A DNA stretch of 64,000 nucleotides. Origin: Terriglobia bacterium. Lineage in GTDB: Bacteria > Acidobacteriota > Terriglobia > Terriglobales > Acidobacteriaceae. Below the pieces are notes generated by a model that was not told where the DNA came from, did not search any database, and saw nothing but the letters and a program-made list of their open reading frames with translations. Below, one piece after another: positions 34,642 to 46,179 of the stretch; position 1 is the stretch's first letter, and each line of letters starts with the position of its first letter. The stretch covers positions 62,001-126,000 of the forward strand of contig JAIQGF010000010.1 of NCBI GenBank assembly GCA_020072845.1. The letters run 5' to 3'. The position numbers and the translations under genes are program-made.

Positions 34642-35979
34642 TTGAACCATCCCAACACAGCGGTCGTAGTCGGCGCCCAGTGGGGCGACGAAGGCAAGGG
34701 CAAGATCGTGGACGTGCTGTCGTCGCGCTTCAGCGTGGTGGCGCGCTACGCCGGCGGGCACAACGCCGGCCACACGGTCACCATCAAGGGCAAGCGTTTC
34801 GTGCTGCAACTGGTGCCGTGCGGCATCCTGCGCGAGGGCTGCCGCGCGGTGATCGGCAACGGCGTGGTGCTCGACCCGTTCGCGCTGCTCAAGGAAGTGG
34901 ACGCGCTGCGGGCCGCCGGCGTGCGGGTGGACGGCAACCTGTTCATCAGCAACCGCGCGCAGGTTATCCTGCCCTACCACCGCATGATCGAGCTGGCGGC
35001 GGAGAATGCGCCCGGACGCGTCAAGATCGGCACCACCTCGCGCGGCATCGGCCCGGCCTACGAAGACAAGATGGGACGGCGCGGGCTGCGCATCGCCGAC
35101 TTGCTCGATCTCGAGCTGTTGAAGAAGCACATCGAGAACGCGTGCCGCGAGAAAAACATGATCGCGCACGCGCTGTTCAATTCCGAGCCGCTCGATGCGG
35201 AGGAGATGTTCCGCGAGTATGCCAAGGCCTCGAAGCAGATCGCGCCCTTCGTTTGCGACACGGCAGCGCTGCTGAATCAGGCCATCGCGCGCGGCGAAGC
35301 GGTGATGTTTGAAGGCGCGCAGGGCACCATGCTCGACATCGATCACGGCACGTACCCGTTTGTCACCTCATCGAGTGCAACCTCCGGCGGCGCGGTGATC
35401 GGCACCGGCGTCGGCCCGACCTCCATCGGCACGGTCATCGGCGTGAGCAAGGCGTACTGCACGCGGGTGGGCGAGGGGCCCTTTCCCACCGAGCTGCATG
35501 ATGCCACGGGCGAAGCGATCCGCAAAAGAGGCAACGAATACGGGGCGGTGACGGGACGTCCGCGGCGCTGCGGATGGCTCGACCTGCCGCTGCTGCGCTA
35601 CTCGGCGATGATCAACGGCATTGCGTGGCTGGTGGTCACGAAGCTGGATGTGCTGGACGATCTCCCCGAAATTCCGGTGTGCGTCGCGTACCGCATCCAG
35701 GGCAAGAAGACGTCGGAGATTCCGGCGCAAGCTGCCGGGTACGAAAAGATTGAGTGCGTATACGAGACGCTGCCGGGCTGGCGCCAGCCCACCGAGGGCG
35801 TCACCGAGTTCGATAAGCTGCCCACGAAAGCGCGCGCCTACATGGCGTTCATCGAAAAAGAGAGCGGCGCCAAGGTGGGCATGATCTCCACCGGTCCCGG
35901 CCGCGAGCAGACCATCATCACCCCGGATTTCGCGGCGGAACTGGACAAACTGCGCCCCAAGTCGAAAGCCAGCCCTTAG
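34642..35979 (+). CDS. purA: adenylosuccinate synthetase
   Basis: The 445-residue enzyme joins IMP and aspartate with GTP, the first AMP-specific step of purine synthesis. The start MNHPNTAVVVGAQWGDEGKGK carries the P-loop-like GDEGKGK and catalytic Asp, and GHNAGHT gives the catalytic His. The GPTSIGTVIGVSKAYCTRVGEGPFPTE segment is intact. A TTG start at 34642 is the only start codon near the conserved N-terminus. It stands alone, not beside other pur genes. Confidence 0.94.
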   Translation: MNHPNTAVVVGAQWGDEGKGKIVDVLSSRFSVVARYAGGHNAGHTVTIKGKRFVLQLVPCGILREGCRAVIGNGVVLDPFALLKEVDALRAAGVRVDGNLFISNRAQVILPYHRMIELAAENAPGRVKIGTTSRGIGPAYEDKMGRRGLRIADLLDLELLKKHIENACREKNMIAHALFNSEPLDAEEMFREYAKASKQIAPFVCDTAALLNQAIARGEAVMFEGAQGTMLDIDHGTYPFVTSSSATSGGAVIGTGVGPTSIGTVIGVSKAYCTRVGEGPFPTELHDATGEAIRKRGNEYGAVTGRPRRCGWLDLPLLRYSAMINGIAWLVVTKLDVLDDLPEIPVCVAYRIQGKKTSEIPAQAAGYEKIECVYETLPGWRQPTEGVTEFDKLPTKARAYMAFIEKESGAKVGMISTGPGREQTIITPDFAAELDKLRPKSKASP

Positions 35980-36061
35980 CCTTTAGCTCTTAGCTCTTAG
36001 CTCAGAGGGAACAATTCCAGCGCTGTGCCCCTGGGACGAGCACCGCAGCACCGGCAGGCGG

Positions 36062-36090
36062 TTGCCGAGTTGAGTGCGAGTCGGTAGAAT
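36062..36090 (+). promoter_or_regulatory. sigma-70-type promoter before the monooxygenase-like gene
   Basis: TTGCCG (36062-36067) and TAGAAT (36085-36090) are 17 bases apart, 19 bases before the ATG at 36110. Transcription would begin close to the start codon. Confidence 0.5.
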
Positions 36091-36109
36091 CACTCACCCG
36101 GAGCCGACC

Positions 36110-36397
36110 ATGCTCGTTTTGCTCGTGCAATTCACCATCCGGCAAGGCTCGGAAGAACAGGCGCGCCACTACATCCAGAAAATGCAGGAACACACCCGGC
36201 GCGAGCCGGGCTGCCGGATGTACGTCGGCCACCAATCATCAAAAGATCCACGCCATTTTTGCTTTTACGAGCAGTACGACAGTGCGGAGGCGCTCGACTT
36301 GCATCGCGCGGCGGCGTACTTCCGCGATTACGTCACCAACGGCCTGGAAAAACTGATGGAGGCCGTCACCCGCGAGCTGTACCAGCCAGTAGAGTAG
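36110..36397 (+). CDS. antibiotic biosynthesis monooxygenase (ABM) domain protein
   Basis: The 95-residue protein has the compact ferredoxin-like fold of ABM proteins: VLLVQFTIRQGSEEQARHYIQKMQEHTRREPGC, FCFYEQYDSAEALDLHRAAAYF and a C-terminal helix. Members oxidise aromatic compounds or act as small electron carriers without a cofactor. The substrate is unknown. A VOC-fold gene follows 50 bases later. Confidence 0.82.
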   Translation: MLVLLVQFTIRQGSEEQARHYIQKMQEHTRREPGCRMYVGHQSSKDPRHFCFYEQYDSAEALDLHRAAAYFRDYVTNGLEKLMEAVTRELYQPVE

Positions 36398-36447
36398 ATC
36401 AGCGCGGCGACCACACCCACCAAGGAATCATCAACGGAGGATGGCAA

Positions 36448-36918
36448 ATGGCGAAAGCAATTCCGGAAGGCATGCACAGCATCACGCCGCACATCATCGT
36501 TAGCGGAGCGGCGAAGGCGATCGAATTCTACAAGAAAGTCTTTGGCGCGGAGCAGATTGGGCCGGTAAGCACCATGCCCGACGGCAAAGTCATGCACGCG
36601 CACCTGAAGATCGGCGATTCCCACATGTTGATGGCCGACGACTTCGGAAAGCCAGGCATGAGCTCGCCACAAACGCTCGGCGGCAGCCCGATCGTGCTCA
36701 CGCTCTACGTTCCCGACGTGGACGCTACCTGGAAGAAGGCGACCGAAGCCGGGGCAAAAGCGCTATTCCCGCTCTCGAACCAGTTCTGGGGCGACCGATA
36801 CGGCATGGTCCAGGACCCGTTCGGGCACATGTGGGCGCTGGCCACGCACATCGAGGACCTCACACAAGCGGAGATCGATGAGCGCGCGAAGTCGGCATTC
36901 GCGCACGCGGGACAATAG
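36448..36918 (+). CDS. VOC/PhnB-like (glyoxalase-fold) protein
   Basis: The 156-residue protein resembles PhnB-like members of the VOC family: HIIVSGAAKAIEFYKKVFGAEQ, a middle loop HAHLKIGDSHMLMAD and the final QDPFGHMWALATHIEDLT. Such proteins bind a metal between paired beta-alpha-beta units. Activity is not known; it may be a dioxygenase or bind small molecules. CGGAGG at 36435-36440 precedes the ATG. Confidence 0.85.
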   Translation: MAKAIPEGMHSITPHIIVSGAAKAIEFYKKVFGAEQIGPVSTMPDGKVMHAHLKIGDSHMLMADDFGKPGMSSPQTLGGSPIVLTLYVPDVDATWKKATEAGAKALFPLSNQFWGDRYGMVQDPFGHMWALATHIEDLTQAEIDERAKSAFAHAGQ

Positions 36919-37042
36919 GAGTTAGTGGTTAGGAGTCAGGAGTTAGCGGTTGGAGTTGGTGTCGAGCGAATACTGGGAGTTGGTGTTCGAGCGAATGCTG
37001 CGGTCCGCAGCGCGCCGCCTGCTAACTCCTAGCTACTAACTC
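36919..37042. repeat. AGTTAG-type word array with inverted arm
   Basis: GGAGTTAGTGGTTAGGAGTC and similar words at 36919-36960 face CTAACTCCTAGCTACTAACTCC at 37021-37042. It lies between two converging genes and may act as a two-way terminator. Confidence 0.75.
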
Positions 37043-37234
37043 CTAACTACTTCTGTCCAGCATGAGCACGCCGCCGCGCGCGTAGCTGTCGCGCTCGACA
37101 TCCACGAAGGTCACGACAATGCCGTCGCGCGGTGTCTTGGCCTCTTCCGCCATGACGTCGGTGATGCGCTCGGCAATGCGACGTTTCTGCTCGGTGGTGC
37201 GGCCCTTCAGGAGCGTGATTTGAACGAGAGGCAT
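37043..37234 (-). CDS. 4-oxalocrotonate tautomerase family protein
   Basis: This 63-residue protein is the normal size for the family. Pro2 becomes the N-terminal catalytic base after removal of Met, and the sequence PLVQITLLKGRTTEQKRRIAERIT matches the fold's first strand and helix. It catalyses keto-enol isomerisation of small molecules, but the substrate is unknown. It lies next to an ABM and a VOC gene. Confidence 0.88.
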   Translation of the reverse strand: MPLVQITLLKGRTTEQKRRIAERITDVMAEEAKTPRDGIVVTFVDVERDSYARGGVLMLDRSS

Positions 37235-37236
37235 GG

Positions 37237-37311
37237 AAGCTCTCAGCTTTCAGCTCTCAGCTCTCAGCTAACGCCGCTATGGCTGACGGCTGAGAGCTGA
37301 GAGCGGACAGC
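37237..37311. repeat. AGCTCTCAGCT-type word array with inverted arm
   Basis: AAGCTCTCAGCTTTCAGCTC faces GGCTGAGAGCTGAGAGCGG across a short loop. It fills the gap between ndk and the tautomerase gene. Confidence 0.75.
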
Positions 37312-37312
37312 T

Positions 37313-37738
37313 TCAGTGCACCAATTGGTATCCCGCAAAGAAGTACGACAATTCGAAGCGGGCGGTGTCGTCGGCGTCGGAGCCGTGGGTGGCGTTGCGC
37401 TCGATGCTGGATCCCCACTTCTTGCGGATGGTGCCTTCCGAGGCGTTCGCCGGATTGGTGGGACCCATCAGGTCGCGCCACGCTTGAATGGCGTCTTCCT
37501 TCTCCAGCGCGAGCACCACGATCTGCCCGCTCGACATAAAAGTGGTGAGCGAATCAAAGAACGGCTTGTCGGCGTGCACGGCGTAGAAACCTTCCGCTTC
37601 CTGTTTCGAGATATGCAGCATCTTCATCCCGAGAACGCGAAAGCCCTTGGATTCGATGGTGGCGAGAATGTCGCCGGTGGCGTTCTTGGCGACCGCGTCC
37701 GGCTTAACGATGGCAAGAGTGCGTTGCAGTGTCTTCAT
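37313..37738 (-). CDS. ndk: nucleoside diphosphate kinase
   Basis: The 141-residue enzyme moves a phosphate between nucleoside di- and triphosphates through a phosphohistidine, His118 in [31 protein letters not shown] and FFAGYQLVH complete the family pattern. It lies with sucD and sucC in one direction, and NDK often joins succinyl-CoA synthetase in supplying GTP. Confidence 0.95.
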   Translation of the reverse strand: MKTLQRTLAIVKPDAVAKNATGDILATIESKGFRVLGMKMLHISKQEAEGFYAVHADKPFFDSLTTFMSSGQIVVLALEKEDAIQAWRDLMGPTNPANASEGTIRKKWGSSIERNATHGSDADDTARFELSYFFAGYQLVH

Positions 37739-37740
37739 TT

Positions 37741-37858
37741 TTTCCAGTAGTTAGTAGCTAAGGAGTTCGTAGTTAGCCAGTCAGGCCGCGAACGGTGTCG
37801 GCGCATCACTCCGCTCTGCGTGACTCGGTACTCGGTACTCGGTACTCAGTACTCGCAA
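37741..37858. repeat. AGTTAG and GGTACTC-type word array
   Basis: GTAGTTAGTAGCTAAGGAG at the left and GGTACTCGGTACTCGGTACT at the right fill the gap between sucD and ndk. Confidence 0.6.
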
Positions 37859-38743
<885 letters not shown>

Positions 38744-38747
38744 GTAT

Positions 38748-38892
38748 TAGCTCTCAGCTATCAGCTCTCAGTCTTTCAGCCCCTGGCCATTTGCCGTTCG
38801 CTGAAAGGCGTTGTCGGTTATCGGTTTTCGGTTGTCGGTAAGCGCGGCCGATACGATGTAGAACCGAACACCGAGAACCGAAAACCGAAAAC
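38748..38892. repeat. AGCTATCAGCT and TCGGTT-type word arrays
   Basis: An AGCTCTCAGCTATCAG array at 38748-38790 is followed by facing TCGGTTATCGGTTTTCGG and ACCGAGAACCGAAAACC arms at 38810-38892. Both families occur together here, between sucC and sucD. Confidence 0.75.
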
Positions 38893-38910
38893 GTTCTTAG
38901 ATCACCAAAT

Positions 38911-40083
38911 TCAGTGTCCTGCCGCTGCGACCACTTTCTCGGCCGCGTCTTTCATGGTTTCCGCAACGGTGAAATTCAGCCCGGAATTCTTCAGGATCTC
39001 GCGTCCCTGCTCGACGTTGGTGCCCTCCAGCCGCAGCACGATGGGGAGCTGGATGTTCATCTTCCGCGCTGCCTCGACCACGCCGTTGGCCAGGGTGTCC
39101 ACGCGCAGGATGCCGCCGAAAATATTGATCAGCACGGCGCGCACGTTCTTGTCGCTGAGCAGGATTTCGAAGGCGTGCGTCACCTGCTCTTCGTTGGCGC
39201 CGCCGCCGACATCGAGGAAGTTCGCCGGCATGCCGCCCGCGTACTTGATGATGTCCATGGTCGACATCGCCAGCCCGGCGCCGTTGACCATGCAGCCGAC
39301 GTTGCCGTCGAGCTTGATGTAGTTCAGCCCGTACTTGCTGGCTTCCACCTCCAGCGGGTCTTCTTCGGTGATGTCGCGCAGATCGCGAATGTCCTGGTGG
39401 CGGAAGAGCGCGTTGTCGTCGAAATTGACCTTGGCGTCGAGCGCGAACAGGCGGCCGTCCTTGGTTGTGATGAGAGGGTTGATCTCCACCATGGACGCGT
39501 CCGTGTCGAGATAAGCCTTGTACAGCGCGCTCAGGAACGCGACTGCCTGGTTGACGAGCTTGCCATTGAGGCCGAGGCCGAAGGCGATCTTGCGCGACTG
39601 GTACTGCGCCAGGCCGACCGCGGGCTCGATGTGCTCCTTCAGAATCAGCTCGGGATGCTCGGCGGCGACCTGCTCGATTTCCATGCCGCCCGCCTGCGAC
39701 GCCATCACCAGCAGCTTAGCCTCCTGGCGATCGAGCAACATGCTCAGGTAGAGCTCGCGCTCGATGGGCAGACCTTCCTCGATCAACAGGCGGCGCACCA
39801 CGCGCCCTTCCGGCCCCGTCTGGTGGGTGACCAGCGTCATGCCGAGCATCTTCCCTGCCAGCTCGCCGGCCTCTTCCACCGACTTGGCGATCTTGACGCC
39901 GCCGCCCTTGCCGCGGCCGCCGGCGTGGATCTGCGCCTTCACCACCACCACCTGCGAGCCGTTGTCCATCAGCCGGCGCGCGATGCCCTCGGCTTCCTGG
40001 ACGGTGGTGGCCATCTCGCCGCGCGGCACCGCGACGCCATACTTCGCCAGAATTGCTTTTGCCTGGTACTCGTGAATTTTCAT
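38911..40083 (-). CDS. sucC: succinyl-CoA synthetase, beta subunit
   Basis: The 390-residue subunit has the ATP-grasp fold that binds the nucleotide: [17 protein letters not shown] at the start, [19 protein letters not shown], and [29 protein letters not shown]. The start at 40083 is set by the conserved N-terminus; the open frame continues upstream without conservation. It forms the enzyme with SucD. Confidence 0.95.
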   Translation of the reverse strand: MKIHEYQAKAILAKYGVAVPRGEMATTVQEAEGIARRLMDNGSQVVVVKAQIHAGGRGKGGGVKIAKSVEEAGELAGKMLGMTLVTHQTGPEGRVVRRLLIEEGLPIERELYLSMLLDRQEAKLLVMASQAGGMEIEQVAAEHPELILKEHIEPAVGLAQYQSRKIAFGLGLNGKLVNQAVAFLSALYKAYLDTDASMVEINPLITTKDGRLFALDAKVNFDDNALFRHQDIRDLRDITEEDPLEVEASKYGLNYIKLDGNVGCMVNGAGLAMSTMDIIKYAGGMPANFLDVGGGANEEQVTHAFEILLSDKNVRAVLINIFGGILRVDTLANGVVEAARKMNIQLPIVLRLEGTNVEQGREILKNSGLNFTVAETMKDAAEKVVAAAGH

Positions 40084-40284
40084 GGTAGGAATCCGCTGTA
40101 CATCGAGTGCATGAAACCGGCGCGAAACTTGTGATTGTATAAAACCCGGCGCGCTGCGTAAATCGAATAACAGCCCGGGATCAATGTCACAGCGATGCGT
40201 GACGAACGCCGCCTGCGACTTGCCGCTCGCAACCGCCGGCGAGTATGCTCTGGTCAAAGTATCCCGCGCCGGAAGGAATTCGCC

Positions 40285-42087
40285 ATGCGCTCGGCGCTCT
40301 GTTCCGTTGCATTGTTTGTCGCCATCGTCGCGCCTGCAGCTTTCGCTAAAACTCCCGGCGTGACGGCTGCCAAGCCCGCCGACCCGCGCGCCCCATGGAT
40401 GCAACGCGCCCTCGGGTATACCTCTGCCATTCGCGGAGATCAATTCCACCTGCCCTATCGCGAGGAGCTCATCCTGCCCGGCCGCCTCGCCGCCATCTGG
40501 TGGAAATCCGATCCCAAGCGCGCGCGCTTCTGGCTGGCAGACGCGGTCAGCCGAATCGAATTCTCTCCCAACCAGGAATCGGATGACGATCGCAAGGCAA
40601 GGCTCGGCGCCGCCCGCGTGCTGCTCACCATCGCCGCTCCTCTCGACCGCGGCCTTTCCGATCGCGTGCTCAAGTTGCTCACCGATGAGAGCGAAAAACA
40701 GAAAGACCGACTGTCTTCGCTCGATCGGATGAAGTTGCTGGGCGATGTCACAACCGCCACGAGGGAAATTGCCGAAGAAGATCCCGGCCGCGCGCTTGAA
40801 TTCGCCCGTCAGCTCATCAAGATGCGCGCCGGCAATCACATTGAAATCGCGTACATCAACCTGCACGACGCCAGCCCGGCCACTGGCGACCAATTCCTGC
40901 GCGAAGCCATCGCCGCCGCCCGGGCCGACTATGATCCCGCGATGCTGGAGGGAATCTCCCACGCCGCGCTCGACGACATCGAACCTCAGGAAGTCCCCGT
41001 GCCGGAAGAACTCCGCTCCGCCATCTTGACCGTCGTCGCCGAAGCCATGCTGCGCCCGCCACAGAGCGAAGAAGATCAAAAGAACATCTGCCGCGCCTCG
41101 CTGACTGCCGCCCGGCTCATCTCCAAATTTCCGCCCGCCGTTGCTGGCCAGGTGCGTGCCGCCATTGAATCGTGCACAGGGAAGGTGCCCCCGATGATAA
41201 GAAAGACGGTGGATTCGGAGCTCACGGGCAAATACACGGGCACTTCCGATGAATTAATGCGTGCAGCCGACGACGAGACCGATGTCAACACCCGCAGCAT
41301 GATGAAGGTCCAGGCCGCATTTAAGCTTCAACAATCGGACCCCATACGCGCGGTGGATATTTTCGACAGTCTCACGCCTGAGGAACGCAGGAGAATCTCC
41401 GGCTCGATGCGGAGTATCCTCGCCTCGCAGGCGCTCTCCGCCGCGTACAAGGCGCACGACACCGTCGCCATGCAGCGCATCCTCGACCACACCCCGGAAG
41501 AAGACCGCCCGCAGATGTTGCTCAACGCGGCATCCATGGTTTTCCAGGCAAAGGACGAGTCGCTCGGTCTCGCCTTCCTCGGCCAGGCCCGCGCCGCCCT
41601 GGAAAAATGGGACCCGCAGGACAACTGGCGTCCTTTCCTGATGTTGTTAAACCTGTACGCCGAACACATGCCCAGCGAAACCACACACGTGCTGGCCGAA
41701 GCCATGGCGGGCATCGGCCGCGTCAAGCCCCGCGAGCCAAAGAAAATCGGCATTGTGTATCCCCCCATGGGCGACGAACTTCGTATCGTGGACCTTAATC
41801 CGGCGGTGCTCGACACGGACCCGGAATACGTCGCCGCTTCTATCCAGCAGGTTGACGATCGCGCCAGTCGCACCGTCCTACGCCTCGGCCTGTTGCGCGC
41901 CTGCCTGCGGCGCTTTGAAGGCCCGCCGCCTCCGCCAAAATCGAAACCCGCACCCACGCCTGCACCGGCGCGCGCCGCTGGTTCACCTGCGGTCCCACCT
42001 GACGCCGCCTCCAGCACCACGCCCGCGAAATCTCCCATCGCAGACAAGGCCGCCCAGGCGCAATCTCCGCCCGTGCAGCCGCACTAA
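40285..42087 (+). CDS. secreted hypothetical protein with helical repeats
   Basis: The ATG at 40285 follows GGAAGGAA and opens a signal peptide ([21 protein letters not shown]). The 600-residue product is mostly alpha-helical with weak repeat structure and ends in a Pro/Ala-rich tail. I recognise no family. It may be a helical scaffold of the periplasm. Confidence 0.7.
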   Translation: MRSALCSVALFVAIVAPAAFAKTPGVTAAKPADPRAPWMQRALGYTSAIRGDQFHLPYREELILPGRLAAIWWKSDPKRARFWLADAVSRIEFSPNQESDDDRKARLGAARVLLTIAAPLDRGLSDRVLKLLTDESEKQKDRLSSLDRMKLLGDVTTATREIAEEDPGRALEFARQLIKMRAGNHIEIAYINLHDASPATGDQFLREAIAAARADYDPAMLEGISHAALDDIEPQEVPVPEELRSAILTVVAEAMLRPPQSEEDQKNICRASLTAARLISKFPPAVAGQVRAAIESCTGKVPPMIRKTVDSELTGKYTGTSDELMRAADDETDVNTRSMMKVQAAFKLQQSDPIRAVDIFDSLTPEERRRISGSMRSILASQALSAAYKAHDTVAMQRILDHTPEEDRPQMLLNAASMVFQAKDESLGLAFLGQARAALEKWDPQDNWRPFLMLLNLYAEHMPSETTHVLAEAMAGIGRVKPREPKKIGIVYPPMGDELRIVDLNPAVLDTDPEYVAASIQQVDDRASRTVLRLGLLRACLRRFEGPPPPPKSKPAPTPAPARAAGSPAVPPDAASSTTPAKSPIADKAAQAQSPPVQPH

Positions 42088-42120
42088 GTCACTGCTAGCT
42101 CACAGCTCGGAACTCGCAAC

Positions 42121-42651
42121 TCACTTCTTCGCCCGCTTCGCCGACGCCTCAATGTAGGTCGTGAACTTTTCCGGCGCCTCCGGCGGCGCGATTTCGAACG
42201 TCAGCTTCAGATCGTTGTCGCCGGTCTTCACGTAGGTCAGGCGGTAACGCGGCCCGGGCTGCCCGGCTTCGCTCACCATCACCAGCTTGTGGTCGGTAAA
42301 CTCGACGACGTAATGGATGACGTGCCCTTCATTGTCCCAATAATCGGCGCGCGTTTTCTTGCCCGACGGATCCGCATAGATCACCATCAGGTCGTCATGG
42401 CGGTACGCCGGTTTGTCCTTGGTGGCGGGATACTGCGCGTAGTTGTGCCGCACCAGCACCGCGCTTTGCAGTTCAGGAGAAAAAGTGAAACTGCCGCTGC
42501 CTTGGCCCGGTCCTCCGCCGCCTGCGCCCTCCCAAGTGCCCAGGAACGGCTGCCAGTCTGCCCAACGGTCTTTCGGCAATTCCTGGGCGACTGCCATGGT
42601 CGTGGACAGCACCAGGATCGCTGCGATGCATCGGCGCACAACGGCCTCCAC
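42121..42651 (-). CDS. secreted hypothetical protein, beta-barrel-like
   Basis: The 176-residue protein has a signal peptide (MEAVVRRCIAAILVLSTTMAVAQ) and a beta-rich mature part beginning WADWQPFLGTWEG. The pattern resembles lipocalin-like or DUF1579-type domains that bind small molecules, but only as fold likeness. It converges with the preceding secreted protein gene. Confidence 0.65.
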   Translation of the reverse strand: MEAVVRRCIAAILVLSTTMAVAQELPKDRWADWQPFLGTWEGAGGGGPGQGSGSFTFSPELQSAVLVRHNYAQYPATKDKPAYRHDDLMVIYADPSGKKTRADYWDNEGHVIHYVVEFTDHKLVMVSEAGQPGPRYRLTYVKTGDNDLKLTFEIAPPEAPEKFTTYIEASAKRAKK

Positions 42652-42756
42652 AAGGACGGCGAATTATACGCGGAGCGGCCGCAGAGCGCGCAGCAGTTGA
42701 ATCCCGCCGCCGGGATGCGATAATCGCTGACTGTCGCATTGCCAGGGAGGCGGAGA

Positions 42757-43197
42757 ATGAAAGATACGCTGCGGCCGGGACTGACCCATGAGTTCCGCTT
42801 CCGCGTGCCGGAGACCAAGACCGTGCCACATCTCTACCCGGAAGCCCAGGAATTCCAGGTGATGCCGCGAGTGCTGGCCACCGGCTTTATGGTTGGGCTG
42901 CTGGAATGGGCGTGCATACAGGCCATCAACCCGCACCTCGATTGGCCCAACGAACAGTCAGTCGGCACCCTCGTGAATTTCAGCCACACTGCCGCCACCC
43001 CGCCCGGCATGTACGTAACCGTTCGCGTGAAATTGGAAAGTGTGGAGGGCCGCAAGCTCAGCTTCTCGGTGAACGCCGACGACGGCATTGACAAGATTTC
43101 AGAAGGCACACATGAGCGCTTTGTGATTGATGCCGCCAAGTTCAACAGCAAGCTGGCCGCCAAGGCAGAACGCGCCGCGGCGATGGGAGCCAAGTGA
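42757..43197 (+). CDS. thioesterase-like (hotdog-fold) protein
   Basis: The 146-residue protein resembles fluoroacetyl-CoA thioesterase-type hotdog proteins: [49 protein letters not shown] and [27 protein letters not shown] conserved His in THERFVI is a likely active-site residue. It may hydrolyse an acyl-CoA. GGGAGGCGGAG precedes the ATG. trpD follows 22 bases later. Confidence 0.8.
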   Translation: MKDTLRPGLTHEFRFRVPETKTVPHLYPEAQEFQVMPRVLATGFMVGLLEWACIQAINPHLDWPNEQSVGTLVNFSHTAATPPGMYVTVRVKLESVEGRKLSFSVNADDGIDKISEGTHERFVIDAAKFNSKLAAKAERAAAMGAK

Positions 43198-43219
43198 GAG
43201 CCCGAATCCAGTCTCGGCA

Positions 43220-44272
43220 ATGATCCTCGACGCCATTCACCGCATCGCCAACCATCGCGAGTCGCTCTCGCGCCAGGACGCGCGCGCGGTGATGAGCGAA
43301 ATCCTGGCCGGCGGCGCCACCGACGTCCAGATTGCCGCGCTGCTGGTGGGGCTGCACATGAAAGGCGAGACGGTGGATGAGATCGTCGGTTTCGCCGAGG
43401 CCATCCGCGCCGCCGCCACGCCGCTTCCGCTCACCAGGGGTTCCGCGCTCGACGTCAGCGGCACCGAGCGCGACGCGCTGGTGGACACCTGCGGCACCGG
43501 CGGCGATGCCAGCGGAACCTTCAACATCTCCACCGCCACCGCGCTCTGTGTGGCCGGAGCGGGGGTGCGCGTGGCGAAACACGGCAACCGCAGCGCCAGT
43601 TCGAAGTGCGGCTCCGCCGATGTCGTCGAAGCTCTCGGCGTGGACATCACGCTGCCGCCGGCGCGGATCGCCGCCTGCCTGAAGCAGGTCGGGATCGCAT
43701 TCCTGTTCGCGCCCGCCATGCATTCGGCGATGAAACACGTGCAAGCGGCGCGGCGCGAGCTGCGCCTTCCCACGGTCTTCAACCTGCTCGGCCCGCTGAC
43801 CAATCCCGCCAATGCTTCCGCCCAGGTGGTCGGTGTCTATTCCGCCGACCTGGTGGAAAAACTCGCGGCGGCGCTGGCGATGTTGGGATTGCGCCGCGCC
43901 CTGGTGGTGCACGGCAACGACGGGCTCGACGAGATCACCATCACCGGCCCGACGCGCGTGGCGGAAATGCGGGACGGCAGCGTGCGCGCTTACGAAGTCA
44001 CGCCGGAGGAGTTTGGGCTGAAGCGCGCGCCGCTGGAAGCCATCTCCGGCGGCGACGTGCGGGAAAACGCCTCCATCATCCACCAGATCCTCGACGGAAA
44101 GGAGTCCGCGCGGCGCGATGTCGTGCTGCTGAATGCCGCCGCGGCGCTGGTCGCCGCCGGACGCGTGGCCACCATGCAGGACGGCATTCTGCGGGCCGCA
44201 TTTTCTCTCGATTCCGGCGCCGCTCGCGCCAAGCTCGACGCGCTGGTGCGCTTCACCAGCAGATCATCATGA
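43220..44272 (+). CDS. trpD: anthranilate phosphoribosyltransferase
   Basis: The 350-residue enzyme joins anthranilate and PRPP in tryptophan synthesis. [27 protein letters not shown] and [21 protein letters not shown] are the substrate loops of the family. The ATG at 43220 opens directly before the helical N-terminus. No other trp biosynthesis gene is in the window. The stop overlaps the next gene (ATGA). Confidence 0.95.
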   Translation: MILDAIHRIANHRESLSRQDARAVMSEILAGGATDVQIAALLVGLHMKGETVDEIVGFAEAIRAAATPLPLTRGSALDVSGTERDALVDTCGTGGDASGTFNISTATALCVAGAGVRVAKHGNRSASSKCGSADVVEALGVDITLPPARIAACLKQVGIAFLFAPAMHSAMKHVQAARRELRLPTVFNLLGPLTNPANASAQVVGVYSADLVEKLAAALAMLGLRRALVVHGNDGLDEITITGPTRVAEMRDGSVRAYEVTPEEFGLKRAPLEAISGGDVRENASIIHQILDGKESARRDVVLLNAAAALVAAGRVATMQDGILRAAFSLDSGAARAKLDALVRFTSRSS

Positions 44273-45267
44273 CCTCCCGACTGACGCTGAAGCTGGTTGA
44301 CTTGTGCGGTTCGATGCTCGCGCCCCTGGCTGCCGGTCTGGCCAGGCTGCAGTGGCGCTGGGGACCGCAAAACCTGCCGCGCAGCTTTCGCGCCTGGAAC
44401 GCGCGCGGCGTGTTGCCGCTTACCTTCCACTTTTATAGCCCGGTTTTCGATGCCACCGCCCTGCCCCCTGCAACCTGGTCGCGCGAAAGCGCACTGCCAG
44501 GCGTAGATCTTCGCGCCGAACACCAACTGGCATTGCTGGAGCGCTTTTGCTACGGCGAAGAATTGCGGCAATTCCCAATCGAAGGCGATATCCGGGCCGG
44601 CTTCTGCTATGGCAACGGAATGTTCGGTCCCGGCGACGCGGAGATTTTGTACAGCATCATCCGGCACTTCAAGCCGCGACGCATGATCGAGATCGGCTCG
44701 GGCTGCTCAACCATGCTGGCGAAGGCGGCGCTGGACCGGAACCGCGCCGAGGGCCACGATGCCGAGCACATTTGTATCGAGCCGTATACGGCGCCCTGGC
44801 TGGAGAATCTCGGGCTTACGCAAGTGATCCGGGATCGCGTCGAGAATCTGGATCCGGCGCTCTTCCAGAGCTTGCGCGAAAATGACATTCTGTTCATTGA
44901 CTCTTCGCACGTGGTGCGCACCGGCGGCGATGTCGTATTCGAGTATCTCGAGGTCGTGCCCCGGCTGCGGCCGGGCGTGCTGGTGCATGTGCACGATATT
45001 TTTATTCCGTTCGAATATCCGCCGACATGGTCGCGCGACCTGAAGCTGTTCTGGACCGAGCAGTACCTGGTGCAGGCGTTCCTGGCGTTCAACGCGGAAT
45101 TTGAAATCGTGCTCGCGCTGAACTACCTGAATTCGCACCACCGCGAGGCGCTGGCGCGCGCGGCGCCGGTTTACGCCGGACATCGCGGCGCCGCGCCGGG
45201 CTCGTTGTGGATTCGGCGAATGGCCGGCAACTCGCCGGGCGCCGTTCGCTCCGCGGCCGGAACGTAG
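44269..45267 (+). CDS. class I methyltransferase-like protein
   Basis: The 332-residue protein has a Rossmann core from about residue 140 with the SAM-binding motif [17 protein letters not shown], then [11 protein letters not shown] and [13 protein letters not shown], as in Methyltransf_24-type proteins. The first 130 residues form an extra domain with no match that I know. It starts on the trpD stop as ATGA, which means shared translation but not a known pathway link. A second methyltransferase-like gene follows. Confidence 0.75.
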   Translation: MTSRLTLKLVDLCGSMLAPLAAGLARLQWRWGPQNLPRSFRAWNARGVLPLTFHFYSPVFDATALPPATWSRESALPGVDLRAEHQLALLERFCYGEELRQFPIEGDIRAGFCYGNGMFGPGDAEILYSIIRHFKPRRMIEIGSGCSTMLAKAALDRNRAEGHDAEHICIEPYTAPWLENLGLTQVIRDRVENLDPALFQSLRENDILFIDSSHVVRTGGDVVFEYLEVVPRLRPGVLVHVHDIFIPFEYPPTWSRDLKLFWTEQYLVQAFLAFNAEFEIVLALNYLNSHHREALARAAPVYAGHRGAAPGSLWIRRMAGNSPGAVRSAAGT

Positions 45268-45388
45268 GCGGCCAATCGCCCTGGCACGGCAGATGGGCCC
45301 TCAGAACCTTGTATAGAATGATCGCAGCGCAACGGAATCAATACTCACCCACAAGGGAAGCGCCGTACCCGGTCCAGGAGGAATGTCG

Positions 45389-46165
45389 GTGGAAATTGTC
45401 GGAGAGGTGTTACAGCAGGTCCTGACCACGCGCAACGTCTGGAACAGCCGTGGCGACTCGGAAAAGGTGCGCGGCGAAATCAGCTCCGCCTCCTGCGCCA
45501 AGCTGCAGGAACTTGTCGGGTTGGTGGATGCGCGGCGAACGCTCGAAGTCGGCTGCGCGACGGGTGTCTCGACGCTGGCGATCCTCTCCAAGCTCGAGCA
45601 ACTTGGCGGTGACAGGACACACATCGCCATCGACCCCAATCAAACCGGATACGAGTCGGGCTACTCCGGCATTGGCGTCGAAATGGTCCGCCGGGCGGGG
45701 CTGCAGCAGCGCTTCACGCTGATCGAAAAACCGAGCCACCTTGGACTTCCCGCGCTGCTGGCGGAAGGCCGCAAATTCGATTTCATCTTCATCGATGGGT
45801 GGCACTCGTTCGATTACGCCTTCGTGGATTATTACTATTCCGATCTTCTCCTGAACGACGGCGGGGTCCTGGTCTTCGACGACGTTTGCATGCCTCCCAT
45901 TCGCCACGTGTGCTGGTTCCTGGAGACCCACAAGCCCTACGATTTCCTGGGCGGGCCGGCCACGCTCAGCACCATGCATCCGTGGTTCAAGGCGACCTAT
46001 CGGTGGAACCCGGCGAATCAGGTCTGGGGCTCCATCCAGGCCTATCGAAAAAGGAGCAGCAGCCAGGTGCCCTCCGATTTCTTTGAAGCTCCGTTTTACC
46101 CGCATTACCGGCTGTACCGATGGTGGTTGCGCCTGCGAGGCTTGCGAATTCGCAACCCGTATTAG
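45389..46165 (+). CDS. class I SAM-dependent methyltransferase
   Basis: The 258-residue protein has the SAM-binding loop TLEVGCATGVSTLAIL, FDFIFIDGWHSFDYAFVDYYYSDLLL and GGVLVFDDV, typical of Methyltransf_24 proteins often found in glycan and secondary pathways. AGGAGG at 45376-45381 fits the GTG at 45389 (7-base spacing) better than the ATG at 45383 (1-base spacing). The two lie in one frame and differ by two residues. Confidence 0.82.
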   Translation: MEIVGEVLQQVLTTRNVWNSRGDSEKVRGEISSASCAKLQELVGLVDARRTLEVGCATGVSTLAILSKLEQLGGDRTHIAIDPNQTGYESGYSGIGVEMVRRAGLQQRFTLIEKPSHLGLPALLAEGRKFDFIFIDGWHSFDYAFVDYYYSDLLLNDGGVLVFDDVCMPPIRHVCWFLETHKPYDFLGGPATLSTMHPWFKATYRWNPANQVWGSIQAYRKRSSSQVPSDFFEAPFYPHYRLYRWWLRLRGLRIRNPY

Positions 46166-46179
46166 CCGCGCGACGGCAG

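Noticed and set aside
40084-41079. Upstream extension of the sucC frame
   Set aside because: The conserved N-terminus MKIHEYQ starts at 40083; residues before it overlap the signal peptide region of the divergent gene and show no conservation pattern.
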